The notes beneath the pieces were generated by a model that worked only from the letters and a program-made list of their open reading frames with translations, did not search any database and had not been told where the DNA came from. Both the position numbers and the translations under genes were made by a program. Of a stretch of 17,085 nt of DNA, positions 1 through 8,543 are shown one piece after another; the stretch's first letter is position 1, and every line of letters begins with the position of its first letter. The stretch is taken from the NCBI GenBank assembly GCA_015501055.1, contig JADNYV010000730.1:1-17085 (forward strand), written 5' to 3'. Source of the DNA: Mucidula mucida (lineage: Eukaryota > Basidiomycota > Agaricomycetes > Agaricales > Physalacriaceae).

Positions 1-228
1 TACCGGCACCTGCCGGTATTTCATTCAGATTCTTGAACCTCAACCATCATCTCCGCATTAGTAGGGACCTATTGCTTGGCCCCTCGCGTAGGACTTTTGC
101 TACCGAAAGGAGGGCTTGCCATTGGTTCTCTGTCTGCGCTGCTTTCAATCGACAGCTGGAACATGCTAGTAACTCAGACTTTCAAACGTTGATCTTGCTG
201 TGGCGGTCCGTCATCTTTATTGCATACA
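1..228. other. Flank outside the LTR, no gene seen
   Basis: This is host DNA beyond the 3' LTR of the retroelement. A 70-codon open frame runs through 33-245 on the plus strand, but it continues into the LTR and shows no recognisable motif, so I do not call it a gene. Bases 1-18 form a perfect 8-bp inverted repeat around CC. The 5 bases next to the LTR (224-228, ATACA) would be one copy of the target-site duplication. The partner copy cannot be checked because the other end of the element is missing. Confidence 0.5.
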
Positions 229-758
229 TGTTAGCGACTGACTAAGCCACGAGACTCAACCAGGTACCACAGCAAGAACTAAGGAAGAAAATGTTTGTGT
301 TTGTAAGACTAGGCTAGGCCAGGTGTATAAACAAGATCGGAACTAAAGTACAATGATACTACACTACTGCTTATATACTAGTAAGCCTGTGTTTGGGACT
401 CCTTGTCCATACGTGTTTCCGCTAGGGATAACTCCACGCCCTTGACCCAGTGTTGTATGCTACTAGTCCGTGAAACCATTAAATACGAGTGGTAACTGCA
501 TGTAAGTAATAATACTAAAACGACCATGTGTGCTACGAGTGTTGGTGGTGTGTATACAATGGGGAATCCATGAGATATCGGCATGTATGATGTCATCCAT
601 GTGTTAGGCGTGTGTCCGACATGAGTACGGCTTTGGTAATGAATAGGAGTATGATCGGTGACGAAACAGATGATGAAACAGTCCGTTGGTTGATAAGACA
701 AGGCCCCCGATAGGATATGATAAGATATGAAAGTGTGAAAATATGGCGATTCATAACA
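229..758 (-). repeat. 3' LTR of the chromovirus
   Basis: The 530-bp LTR is bounded by the 5-bp inverted repeat TGTTA (229-233) and TAACA (754-758), the TG...CA form usual for LTRs. In element orientation it starts directly after the polypurine tract at 759-773. A TATATAA box on the minus strand (371-377) fits the U3 promoter. A 107-codon minus-strand frame at 378-701 inside the LTR is chance. No second copy exists in this window, so the borders rest on the terminal repeat and the polypurine tract. Confidence 0.85.
371..377 (-). promoter_or_regulatory. TATA box in LTR U3
   Basis: TATATAA on the minus strand lies about 380 bp into the LTR in element orientation and about 140 bp before its end. 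This is a suitable place for the promoter that would have driven the element's genomic RNA. There is no evidence of activity. Confidence 0.4.
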
Positions 759-773
759 TCACCCCCTCCTTAA
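759..773 (-). other. Polypurine tract (plus-strand primer site)
   Basis: On the minus strand the purine run AAGGAGGGGGTGA ends exactly where the LTR begins (TGTTATGA). It overlaps the pol stop codon (TAA, 770-772). This position is diagnostic of the plus-strand priming site of LTR retrotransposons and fixes the inner border of the 3' LTR. Confidence 0.8.
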
Positions 774-3700
774 GGCGCAGGTTCCATTCTGCGCCAGATT
801 TGCTCCATGAGGGCCGCAGAGGGTAGCGTGACATCAATAGGTTCGGTGTCAGGCGGTGGCATGGGTCGGAATAGGTGTGATGGAAATTGCGACATAGGGA
901 CTTCGATGCGAGCAAGCGCAGGTGGCTTTGGCTTGTTTGGATATTGTTGGTGAAAATCGCGGATAGCTTCGTCGGCATTCTTGAGATTGCATGCTGGTTC
1001 CCATGTCTGCTCGTGTGTGCCATAACCCTTCCAGTGAACCTTGTATTGAAAACCCCCGCGGTACTTCCGGGAATTAACCACTTTCTCAACCTCCCATTCC
1101 GGTTCGGCTCCTTCCAGTACAGGTGGTGGACGCATGTCTGGGGTTGCGTCGGAAATTGCGGCTTGTGGTAAGGCGTCAACAGGGCCTCATTGAACACGGG
1201 ATGAATGCTTTTCCACGTGTGAGGAATCTGGAGCTTGTAAGAGCTCGTCCCGACTTTCTTGATCACTTTGAACGGCCCAAAGTGTTTGTCATCGAGCTTC
1301 TTCATTGGTTGGTCCGTGCTGAGATTCGTCCCTTCCAGCCATACTTTGTCGCCTTCCTTGTACTCTACTGCCTCTGTCCGCTTCCTGTCATAAAACCGTT
1401 TCATGTCCTCTTTGCCATCTTCAATGCCGACCCACTTGTCCCATGTTTTCCTCATGCCGTCGGCAAACTCCTGCGCAGTCTCGTTTCTCGATGCCGTTTT
1501 CGGGCGGTGCCTTTGTAGGGATGTCTGCCCATGTCTGGAAGAACGGGTGACTTTGGTCGCTGAGTGAACTCGATCGTTGTAAACAAATTCAGCAGAGGGT
1601 AGCCATTCGTGCCAGTCGTTCTGATGGTAGTTGATAAATAACCGTAAGAAATGTTCTATCTCTTGGTTCAGCCGTTCCGTCTGCCCATTTGCCTGTGGAT
1701 GGATGATATGCCGTTGTAAAGTTTCCCTGTATGCCCAACAACCGGTACAACTCCTTCATGAAACGCGAGTGGTATTGTGGACCGCGATCATGTATCATCT
1801 GTCGTGGCATCCCATGTATGGGGAAAATGCGATCTCGGTAAATGCGGGCCATGCCTTCTGACGTCAGAGTGGTGTGTGTCGGTATGATACGTAATCGCTT
1901 TGTGAAATGGTCCACAAACGTGCTAATCGCGTTGTATCCTCCCGATTCCGGCAGCTCTCCAATCATGTCCGTCCCTACTATCTCCCATGGCTCGCTTGGC
2001 ACATCAATAGGTGAAGAGGTGCAGCCGGCTTCGTGCGATGTGACTTTGTAACCTGACATTTTTGACACCCTTCCACGTATTCACGGACGTCTCGGCTGAT
2101 TCCTGGCCACCAATAGGTATGTGTAATCAGCTCGAGGGTCTTGTATTGTCCGGGATGCCCTGCAAGCTGTGCGTCGTGATGCATTCCAATAACTTTTCCC
2201 CGCAATTCCTTGTCCTTTGGTATGTAAATATGATCCTTCCATATAATAAGTCCATTTTCCTTCTCTTCCCATCCTTTTTCTTTGTTTTCTAATGCTTTTT
2301 GTACGTATCTGTCTTTGTTTCTTTTCTTTGTTTGATTTTGTTAAGTAATTCGTCCTCGGTGTATCTACTGTATGTAAAGAGAATTGAATTTGTGAAATAA
2401 AAAACTCCAGCTTGAGCAAAACAACGTTTTCATTATCTTTTTCCCCCTTCTCAAGGCCTGTCATCCTTGACAAGGCATCAGCTTTCCCCATCGTCTTGCC
2501 CGGCTTGTGAATCATCTGTATGTCATACTCCACCAACTCCGTAACCCATCTCGCCTGCCTCCGATTCAACTTCTGTGGCTTCCGGAAGTACTGGAGGTTT
2601 TGATGATCGGTAAACACCTCCACTGTTTCCTTTGCTCCAAGGAGATATTGTCTCCAGTCATCAATTGAGTCCATAATAGCCATCATCTCTTTGTCATAGA
2701 TCTCATAATTGCGCTCTACTTCGTTCAGCGCGCGAGACCGAAAGGCTACTGGTCTCCATTTTCCGTCAACCAACTGGGAAAGAACCGCCCCGTTCGCATA
2801 GTTTGAGGAGTCTGCCTCAACTCAAAACTTGCCGTCGTCGCGTGGTACAATCAGAACGGGTTCTTCCGTCATCCTCCGTTTCAACTCCTCAAACGCCTTG
2901 TGCTGCTCCATGCCCCAAACCCACTCGCCCTTCCCGGTTAGCGATGTCAATGGCTTCGCTACTCCCGCAAATCCCCGGATGAAACGTCGGTAGAAGTTGC
3001 AGAAGCCCAGGAATGACTGTACTTCCTTCTTCTTCGTCGGCTCCTTCCATTCCTCCACTACGGCCACTTTTGCCGGATCCATCTTCACCTCTCCTCCTCC
3101 AACAATAACTCCTAAGTAGTCTACAGTATGTGCCTCAAAACTACATTTCTCGGGTTTTAAATACAACTTATTTACTCGTAATATTTCTAATACTTGTCGT
3201 ACAATATGCCTATGTTCTTCCAACGTGTTCATAAAGATAAGTATGTCATCCAAGTAAACTATAACATGTCCTTCATCAATCAGCTCCTTCAGAATGTGAT
3301 TCATGAACGATTGGAATGTCGCCGGCGAGTTTGTAAGTCCAAAGAACATGACTGAGGGCTCAAACAGGCCTCGGTTTGTTCTAAACACCGCTTTCCACTC
3401 ATCACCTTCTTTGATCCGGATGTTATTGTAACCCCATTGGACATCCATCTTTGTGAAAACCTTTGCTTCCTTCAACTTGTTGATAAGCTCCTGAATCAAC
3501 GGCAATATCGGTTCTTGATTGTCATGTCGTTCAACTTCTGATAATCCTGTACTGGCCGAAGGCTTCCATCCTTCTTTTTGACAAAGAATAAGGGTGATGC
3601 CATAGGGGAAATTGATGGCCGTATACGTCCTGTCCGTATGTTTTCTTCCAGGAACTCATCTAACGCCTTTTGCTCGGATGGGCTAAGGGGATAAACCTTG

Positions 3701-4137
3701 CAGTCAACCGGTTTGGAACCAGGCGTAAGTTCTATCGCGTGATCCCAGGGTCTTCGCTCCGGTAGCTTGTCAAAGTCCACCTTGCTAAATACATCGGAGA
3801 ATTCCTCAATGTAAGGTGCAGCAGCGGATGAAGGCTGTTGTGATCTCAGCTTTTCACCGCTTTTGCAATAGTTGTCCCAGTCCATCCGGAACAAACGCTC
3901 TCCCTCTTCCAACTTCTCTTCTACGTCTTCTCCTTCATCTTCCGGCGAGTTATACTCGGGTAGGTAGCCGCAACGGTCTGGGCATTGATCAAAAGTCAAC
4001 GTGGATTCCGTCCAGTTGATTGTGGGGTTGTGATATCGTAACCAATCTAGCCCCAAAAAGATGCTTGTTTTGCCAAGATTGGTGACGGCCAACTCGATCT
4101 TTTCTGCGTGATCGCCGATCTTCATCCGGACCTCCAC
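770..4137 (-). pseudogene. pol: Degenerate pol: PR tail, RT, RNase H, IN, chromodomain
   Basis: Domains in order: protease C-terminal part with IFLGLDWL (from 4137); RT with YLDD catalytic box (3256-3245); RNase H with EADSSNYANGA, the YEIYDKE glutamate and TDHQNL (2819 to about 2440); integrase HHCC zinc finger ending CQKCQ (about 2200-2040); DDE core with GTDMIGELP, IHDRGPQYHS and, in a shifted frame, NGQTERLNQE; then the chromodomain. Lesions: a frameshift near 3508, a TGA stop at 2820-2822, frame changes near 2310-2380 and 2010, a 4-bp duplication at 1697-1704, small indels around 1490-1550 and a shift near 1135. Catalytic residues are mostly legible, so decay is moderate in age. Confidence 0.93.
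938..1096 (-). other. Integrase C-terminal chromodomain
   Basis: The translated segment begins WEVEKVVNSR and continues through YKVHWKGY and TWEP. These are the hallmark aromatic positions and core of a chromodomain. In chromoviruses this domain sits at the integrase C-terminus and is thought to steer insertion towards particular chromatin marks. The segment is in one frame to the TAA at 770, so this end of pol is the best preserved, although a shift near 1135 separates it from the rest of integrase. Confidence 0.9.
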
Positions 4138-4165
4138 AGTGCCATTGCTCCTGAAGAAACACCAG

Positions 4166-4365
4166 ATATAGCGAGCTGCGCTAATGACACTGGCGAGTCC
4201 GGAGGCAACTAGGCGTGCGCTCCCGGTGTCGTACTTTATGATTTGCAGATAGTAGTATCATGACCGCCTATTTGGGGCACAACACACGTCAATGCCTGTT
4301 TGCTCGTTATTATCACTGAGCCTTTCAGCAATGGCAAAGGGCAATTAAGATGTAGACACAGACCA
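4166..4365. other. Spacer beyond the truncated retroelement
   Basis: No LTR, primer-binding site or gag sequence is visible here, where a complete element would continue. No clear coding signal is seen on either strand. It could contain the 3' end of the unassigned gene that reads towards it, if the last exon of that gene is spliced differently from the model given. Confidence 0.4.
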
Positions 4366-4989
4366 TTATCGATGGAGATTGGCTCCGACAAGATGGCGAC
4401 CTACACACGAGTAAAGCGAAATGTGCCTGCAGCAGCACTTGAGCAGGAGGACTTTAGCTCCCACTCCAATGATATGCTCGGTGACTATCGTATCATCACT
4501 GCTTGACCGTGATGGAGAAGGAACAATATTAACATACCAATCATTGGCTATAACCGTGGAGGAGACTTGGATTGGATCGCTGTTTTGGAGAATTTTCACA
4601 GCGAAGGCAGAAGATTCAAGACCAAACCGTGTAGGGCCTGCCTGATATAGCATGTTGAGCTCATTCCAATGAGAGGCAACCTGCCAGATATATACTAAAT
4701 GATCAGTGGAAAGAACACATGGACAAATTCATGTCCTGACCTTGGGCCCAGCGTTGTAGTCGCATTTGCATTGGTATGTGTTTCCCCCTTCTAGTGGCCT
4801 CCATTTTCATTGAAGTTAGGCTGGGAGGGCCACTGAAAACGCCCCCATACCCTCTGAGGTTACAACGCGTCTATATGAACGTTTCAAGCAGGCAGATTGT
4901 GGTCGTGAACAGGGTCCTGGAAGCATTTCCTGTGCGGATAGCAAGAAGTGTTTGGCATTGGCAGATACAAAGTGGCGCGAAGTGGTCAT
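4366..4989 (-). CDS. Unassigned three-exon gene between two transposons
   Basis: The function is not recognised. The model is exon 1 4989-4851 (ATG start), intron 4850-4791, exon 2 4790-4741, intron 4740-4681, exon 3 4680-4366, giving 167 residues. Both introns are 60 nt, GT-AG, with good branch sites (GCCTAAC and CACTGATC), and the phases (1, then 0) keep one frame throughout. Exon 1 encodes KHFLLSAQEMLPGPCSR, exon 2 the cysteine-containing TYQCKCDYNAGPK, and exon 3 starts VASHWNELNMLYQAGP. The C-terminus is uncertain: an alternative 41-nt intron near 4460-4420 would give a hydrophobic tail. A chance arrangement cannot be excluded. Confidence 0.4.
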
Positions 4990-5095
4990 CTAAAGCTGGC
5001 TGGTGTTCGAGGAGGAGACTTGATATGATCAAGGCGAGAAGGTAACTGGGAAGCCTAATTGGTGCATTCCGCTTTTGGCTGTCTGTTGACCTCTA

Positions 5096-5584
5096 CAGTC
5101 ATCTACCACTCAACGGGACACCACCACTCAACGGGACAAACCACCCGGCACCATTCCACATAGCCATTTTTCCTTCGGACTTTTTGCCATCTCTAATGTA
5201 ATGAACTAATACATCTTCTTACACTCATCCGGGCAGTAAAATACGCTGTTGTAAGAAAAAGCAGAAGATATGGTCAAAACGGCATCACAGCACGAGCACG
5301 GACTTGAGTAAATGTCGCCCAAAAGGGCCAATCAGCATCTTAAAAAGGATAATCAGCGTGATGTGACACTGTTCCGTTGTCTGGTGTACGCCCGATAAGC
5401 GTCAAAAACCTGATAGCGCGTTTGCTCAGCTCTATTGGTCTCGGTTTCATACAAGTATTGGATGAGAAATGTTCATTGAGTATATATCAACATTTATTGT
5501 GTACTAAACAAGGTGTATTAGGCACTATTTACTAATTCCGGACATGCTTTTGATTTGGCTGTCCCGTTGAGTGGTAGATGACTG
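5096..5584. mobile_element. 489-bp MITE of Tc1/mariner-pogo type
   Basis: Perfect 25-bp terminal inverted repeats (5096-5120 and 5560-5584) start CAGTCATCTACC and are flanked by TA on both sides (5094-5095, 5585-5586). A TA target and a CAGT end are the signature of Tc1/mariner and pogo/Fot1 elements. The interior is AT-rich and has no transposase; one 29-codon frame (5312-5398) is the longest ATG frame noticed. The left end has a second copy of CCACTCAACGGGAC at an 18-bp spacing (5106-5119, 5124-5137), resembling subterminal transposase-binding repeats. It is a non-autonomous element needing a transposase from elsewhere. Confidence 0.92.
5106..5137 (+). repeat. Subterminal direct repeat in the MITE left end
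   Basis: CCACTCAACGGGAC occurs at 5106-5119 and again at 5124-5137. The right end has only the single inverted copy inside the terminal repeat, so the element is asymmetric. Confidence 0.85.
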
Positions 5585-5586
5585 TA

Positions 5587-5871
5587 TTGGTTCTTGCGTT
5601 CATCGAATTGCCTTCTGTCCAGCGTTAAACGTGTCGCCTATCTTCCCTGCAATAACAGGTATTGGTGGTACTCTCAACAATCATATTCAGAGCATCTATG
5701 CAGCTATTGAACGGCATCTTACGTGTTCCGTTACAAGCAAACGAATGCAAATTTTAGTGAGAAAGGTAAATTAGTGGTAAGTGGTAAGTAGTACAGATAA
5801 AGTACACATGTGATGACGGCTATCAGCGAGGAGATATAATACACATTAAAGGAATGTGGACAGGACTACTC
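5587..5871. other. Spacer between MITE and membrane-protein gene
   Basis: A 67-codon plus-strand frame starts inside the MITE right end (5571) and runs to 5774, but it has no recognisable features. The segment nearest 5871 should hold the 3' UTR of the minus-strand membrane-protein gene. Confidence 0.4.
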
Positions 5872-7308
5872 TCATGGGACGGCTGGGAGGGACGCGTTCG
5901 ATCGGGCCTTGGTCGTGTAATAGCTGGAATGCATAGTTTCGCGGCTGCCATGCGGGAGCGCGAGGATGTCAGGGCGAGTGACGTTGTCGAAAGAAAGAGC
6001 CGTGTCAGCAGCGTGTTCCGTACTGGCAGTACGCCACTGAAGCTCAGTAGAGACATTGGAAACATGCTCGTCACAGAGACTGCGCCCTTGACTAACGCGT
6101 ATGATGATGCTAGAAAACTGACAGCACAGTCAAACCGGTGTATGAGGCAGTGAAAATAGAACGTGTACCACGATACCCTGTTGTCGCATAACATGAAAGT
6201 TAGTTCAATTTTAATGGGCCCATGGTACGACGTACGGTGACTGGAACAGACTACAAATCGCGATGAACAAATTGAGGAGCGTTCCAAGGAATTCACGTAC
6301 CATATCGGTGAAAATATACACAGAGAAAGATTTAGACGTGAGGGTAATGATTTGACAGAGTGAGATCAGCGTATAGATAGATGCTGAGAAAAGATTGAAC
6401 GTTCAGCGTGTCGAGCGGAGGAAAATAGTTACCTGATTCCACAATGAGGGCGATTATACGCGTCAGGGAATCATCGAGATGCGGTTTCTTAACGCTACTT
6501 AGAATTCGGTAAGCGATGAGCCCTGTGGATGCAGATGTAGGCAATAGACAGCGCGATATGAACAGACATACCGGTGCACATAACGTTGAGGACTGCCGTC
6601 AAAACGCGAAATACAGTTACGGACACGACAATATCGGTGGGAAAGCCTCTGATTCCTTTGAAAGCAGAAAGACAATATATCCACCAAATCCCGGAGGCTA
6701 TAAATGAGAGTTCTTTCGAGAAAGGCCGTTTATGTGGCTCACCAGCATCAGTAAGGGATGTAAGGATAGGAACCGCCATGATTTTGAGACTATTATGCCA
6801 TACTACGGATGTGCGGAATATCTGTATCGGAATTGAGCGTGTGATGGAAGGAGTGTACAGGGTGGCTTAACTAGGAACGCATCTGCGACGAGTGTGACCA
6901 GAACATAGATGATGTTGACAAGGAGGCTCATCGGGGAACTATAACCTCCCAAGTTGATAACACCCCTACTGACGTTGGCGTATTGCCAAGCGTTAATGGC
7001 GCGCGCAGCGCTACCTATGCACCGCTACGGTATTGAGATAAGTAGATGATCTGGCTAGTAATAAGCACTTACTACGTTAATCAACACGAAGAGTGACATG
7101 TGCGTGGCAGTCAGATAGGTATGTCCATGACCGGCTTTATGTCTCGCATACAGAAGCCTGCTACAGTGGAAAGCGACTGGGAGATAGACGCCTAGAATCG
7201 GACTCGGTCAGCATCGAGGTACTGCGCCACCAAGGGATTTGACGTGCCATAAAAGAATATGGAGGTGAACGACGATGCAAGGGCAGCATCGTTGCCGTCC
7301 AGCGCCAT
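5872..7308 (-). CDS. Seven-helix integral membrane protein, ten exons
   Basis: Exons: 7308-7248, 7191-7073, 7024-6872, 6821-6743, 6697-6572, 6522-6433, 6383-6301, 6250-6236, 6177-6169, 6117-5872. They join in frame to 326 residues. Introns are 45-58 nt, GT-AG except the first, which needs a GC donor at 7247. About seven hydrophobic segments are seen near residues 12-34, 46-66, 93-113, 124-147, 157-186, 198-220 and 228-252, then a polar tail of about 70 residues. Landmarks are YVLVTLVADAFLIFRTSVVW, NVMCTGLIAYRI, IALIVESASIYTL and GIVFSSIIIRVSQGR. From memory, these match a large uncharacterised membrane-protein family of Agaricomycetes, possibly receptor-like. The ligand is unknown. An in-frame stop (TGA) lies upstream of the chosen ATG. 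Confidence 0.85.
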
Positions 7309-7480
7309 GGAAGCGGAGGATGCATATACTGGACTGGTTTGAGTGATATATAGAGAGCAGAGAGGAGGTTGTCACCCATGGCGATCATGATGCGCTTCGC
7401 TCAAGCATCAGGAGACAACGATTGAAATTTGCAATGCACTGCCAGTCTGTCGGATATATGAGCGAACTTCCGTAGGGAAA

Positions 7481-7747
7481 TAGGCAAGGGTGTGGTGCGC
7501 TCTAGACGATGTAGACGTCGACCCAATTGAAAACACAGCCAGAGTATCCAACATCGTTGAAAGCAACCTATGGAAGCGCGTTTTAGCTGGAGGATTTAAG
7601 CTTATGATGGGTTTACGCGAAACTGTCGAAGCTGAATGTATGGCAAGCCTTTCTGAGCGCATTGTTAGCCCAGAAAAGCAGCGAGCAGTCTGGTATTCAC
7701 CGGAAACTACGATGAATGGACGGCTTATGCGGGCTCATCCGAGCTGA
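7481..7747 (+). CDS. Weak candidate exon, unassigned
   Basis: An open frame to the TGA at 7745-7747 encodes a balanced, protein-like sequence including NIVESNLWKRVLAGGF and RETVEAECMASL. A possible acceptor (AAATAG) precedes it at about 7480, and an upstream piece from about 7390 could splice in at phase 0. No start codon or domain could be fixed. The opposite strand also has an 84-codon frame (7408-7662) with a plausible branch-site-containing intron before it, so the strand itself is uncertain. Confidence 0.2.
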
Positions 7748-7816
7748 GCCATGACGTTTCTCCCGGGTAAGCAAAATCCGGCGACCTGCTAGCAGTTATA
7801 TTGTGAAAACCGTGGA

Positions 7817-8138
7817 TTATCTTGGGTGTTCCGAGTTATTTGCCAGTGGGCTTTTCCTGATGACTACTTTTTCAACTTGAGTCTCCAAATTGCACGGCGC
7901 TGCCCTGAATACGCGCATTGAATAGTACTTTAACTTACGCGCCAAGGGAAAATTCGTAAGATTCAGTGCCCTGATAGGCGTTGCTAGAGTCCTCGCGAGT
8001 CGTAAGGCGAAGCGATATACTTCCGCCCGTGATTATATCGCGAGAAAGCGCCAAGAAAGCAGGAGGGGTATCTTCCTGATCGCAATTGGGCCGACCAAGT
8101 ACGTCATGGCAATCAGCGCCTTCTCTTTTCACCTTCAT
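7817..8138 (-). CDS. Weak candidate gene divergent from DPH3
   Basis: A 67-codon frame from an ATG at 8138 contains TPPAFLALSRDIITGGSISL and runs to a GTAAGT donor at about 7940. Using that donor and the acceptor TTCAG about 34 nt later extends it through CNLETQVEKVVIRKSPL to a TAA at 7817-7819. That intron is shorter than every confident intron in the window, and the ATG lies only 31 bp from the DPH3 ATG. I keep it as a low-confidence call. No family is recognised. Confidence 0.22.
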
Positions 8139-8169
8139 GATCGTGCGCTAGCCTGCTCTTCCATTCGAC

Positions 8170-8543
8170 ATGGGCGCCTACTACGACGAAATCGAAATTG
8201 AAGACATGGTATGGGATGCGGAAAAACGTGTCTACCACTATCCCTGTCCATGCGGAGACCGTTTTGAGATATCTCGAAAGCAGCTGGCAGACTATGAGGA
8301 CATCGCGACTTGCCCTAGTTGCAGTCTTATCATCCGTGTTATCTACGATCCGGTGCGTCTAAGCGTACTGTTTGAGGTGCCTTCAGCTGATGAGGATTCT
8401 AGCTTGATTACGAAGACTACGAAGAGGAGGAGGAAGAGGAAGATGGAGAGGAAGAATCCTCGGAGACGAGCAGTGGCGATGAGTTTGAGGATGCTACGGA
8501 GAAGCTTACAGTCTCTGATAATGCTACGACGGAGAATCATTGA
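8170..8543 (+). CDS. DPH3: Diphthamide biosynthesis protein 3 (CSL zinc finger)
   Basis: DPH3 supplies electrons, with Dph1-Dph2, in the first step of diphthamide formation on elongation factor 2, and is also linked to Elongator-dependent tRNA modification. Exon 1 8170-8352, intron 8353-8402 (GTGCGT...CTAG, branch GCTGATG), exon 2 8403-8543, 107 residues. The CSL zinc finger is complete: Cys26 and Cys28 in YPCPCGDRF, Cys48 and Cys51 in [15 protein letters not shown], preceded by the conserved [10 protein letters not shown] start. After residue 61 comes a very acidic tail with runs of Glu and then Ser/Thr. Yeast Dph3 is about 82 residues, so this tail is an extension. Reading through the intron would give a false basic C-terminus. 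Confidence 0.95.

Larger units (their letters stand above)
229..4165 (-). mobile_element. 5'-truncated Ty3/gypsy chromovirus
   Basis: This is a retrotransposon remnant on the minus strand. In element order it has the end of the protease (from 4137), reverse transcriptase, RNase H, integrase, a C-terminal chromodomain, a polypurine tract and a 3' LTR (758 down to 229). RT before integrase plus a chromodomain defines a chromovirus of the Ty3/gypsy superfamily, common in mushroom genomes. Gag, the protease DSG/DTG active site, primer-binding site and 5' LTR are absent. Similarity to pol fades between about 4140 and 4165, so the right border is approximate. Frameshifts and a stop show that it is inactive. 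Confidence 0.95.

Noticed and set aside
378..701. 107-codon minus-strand frame
   Set aside because: It lies wholly inside the LTR, which is non-coding.
5312..5398. 29-codon frame inside the MITE as a transposase remnant
   Set aside because: It is too short and has no DDE or DNA-binding motif; short frames like this are expected by chance.
5823..6296. 157-codon minus-strand frame
   Set aside because: It runs through introns and exons of the seven-helix gene in a different frame; the spliced model explains this region better.
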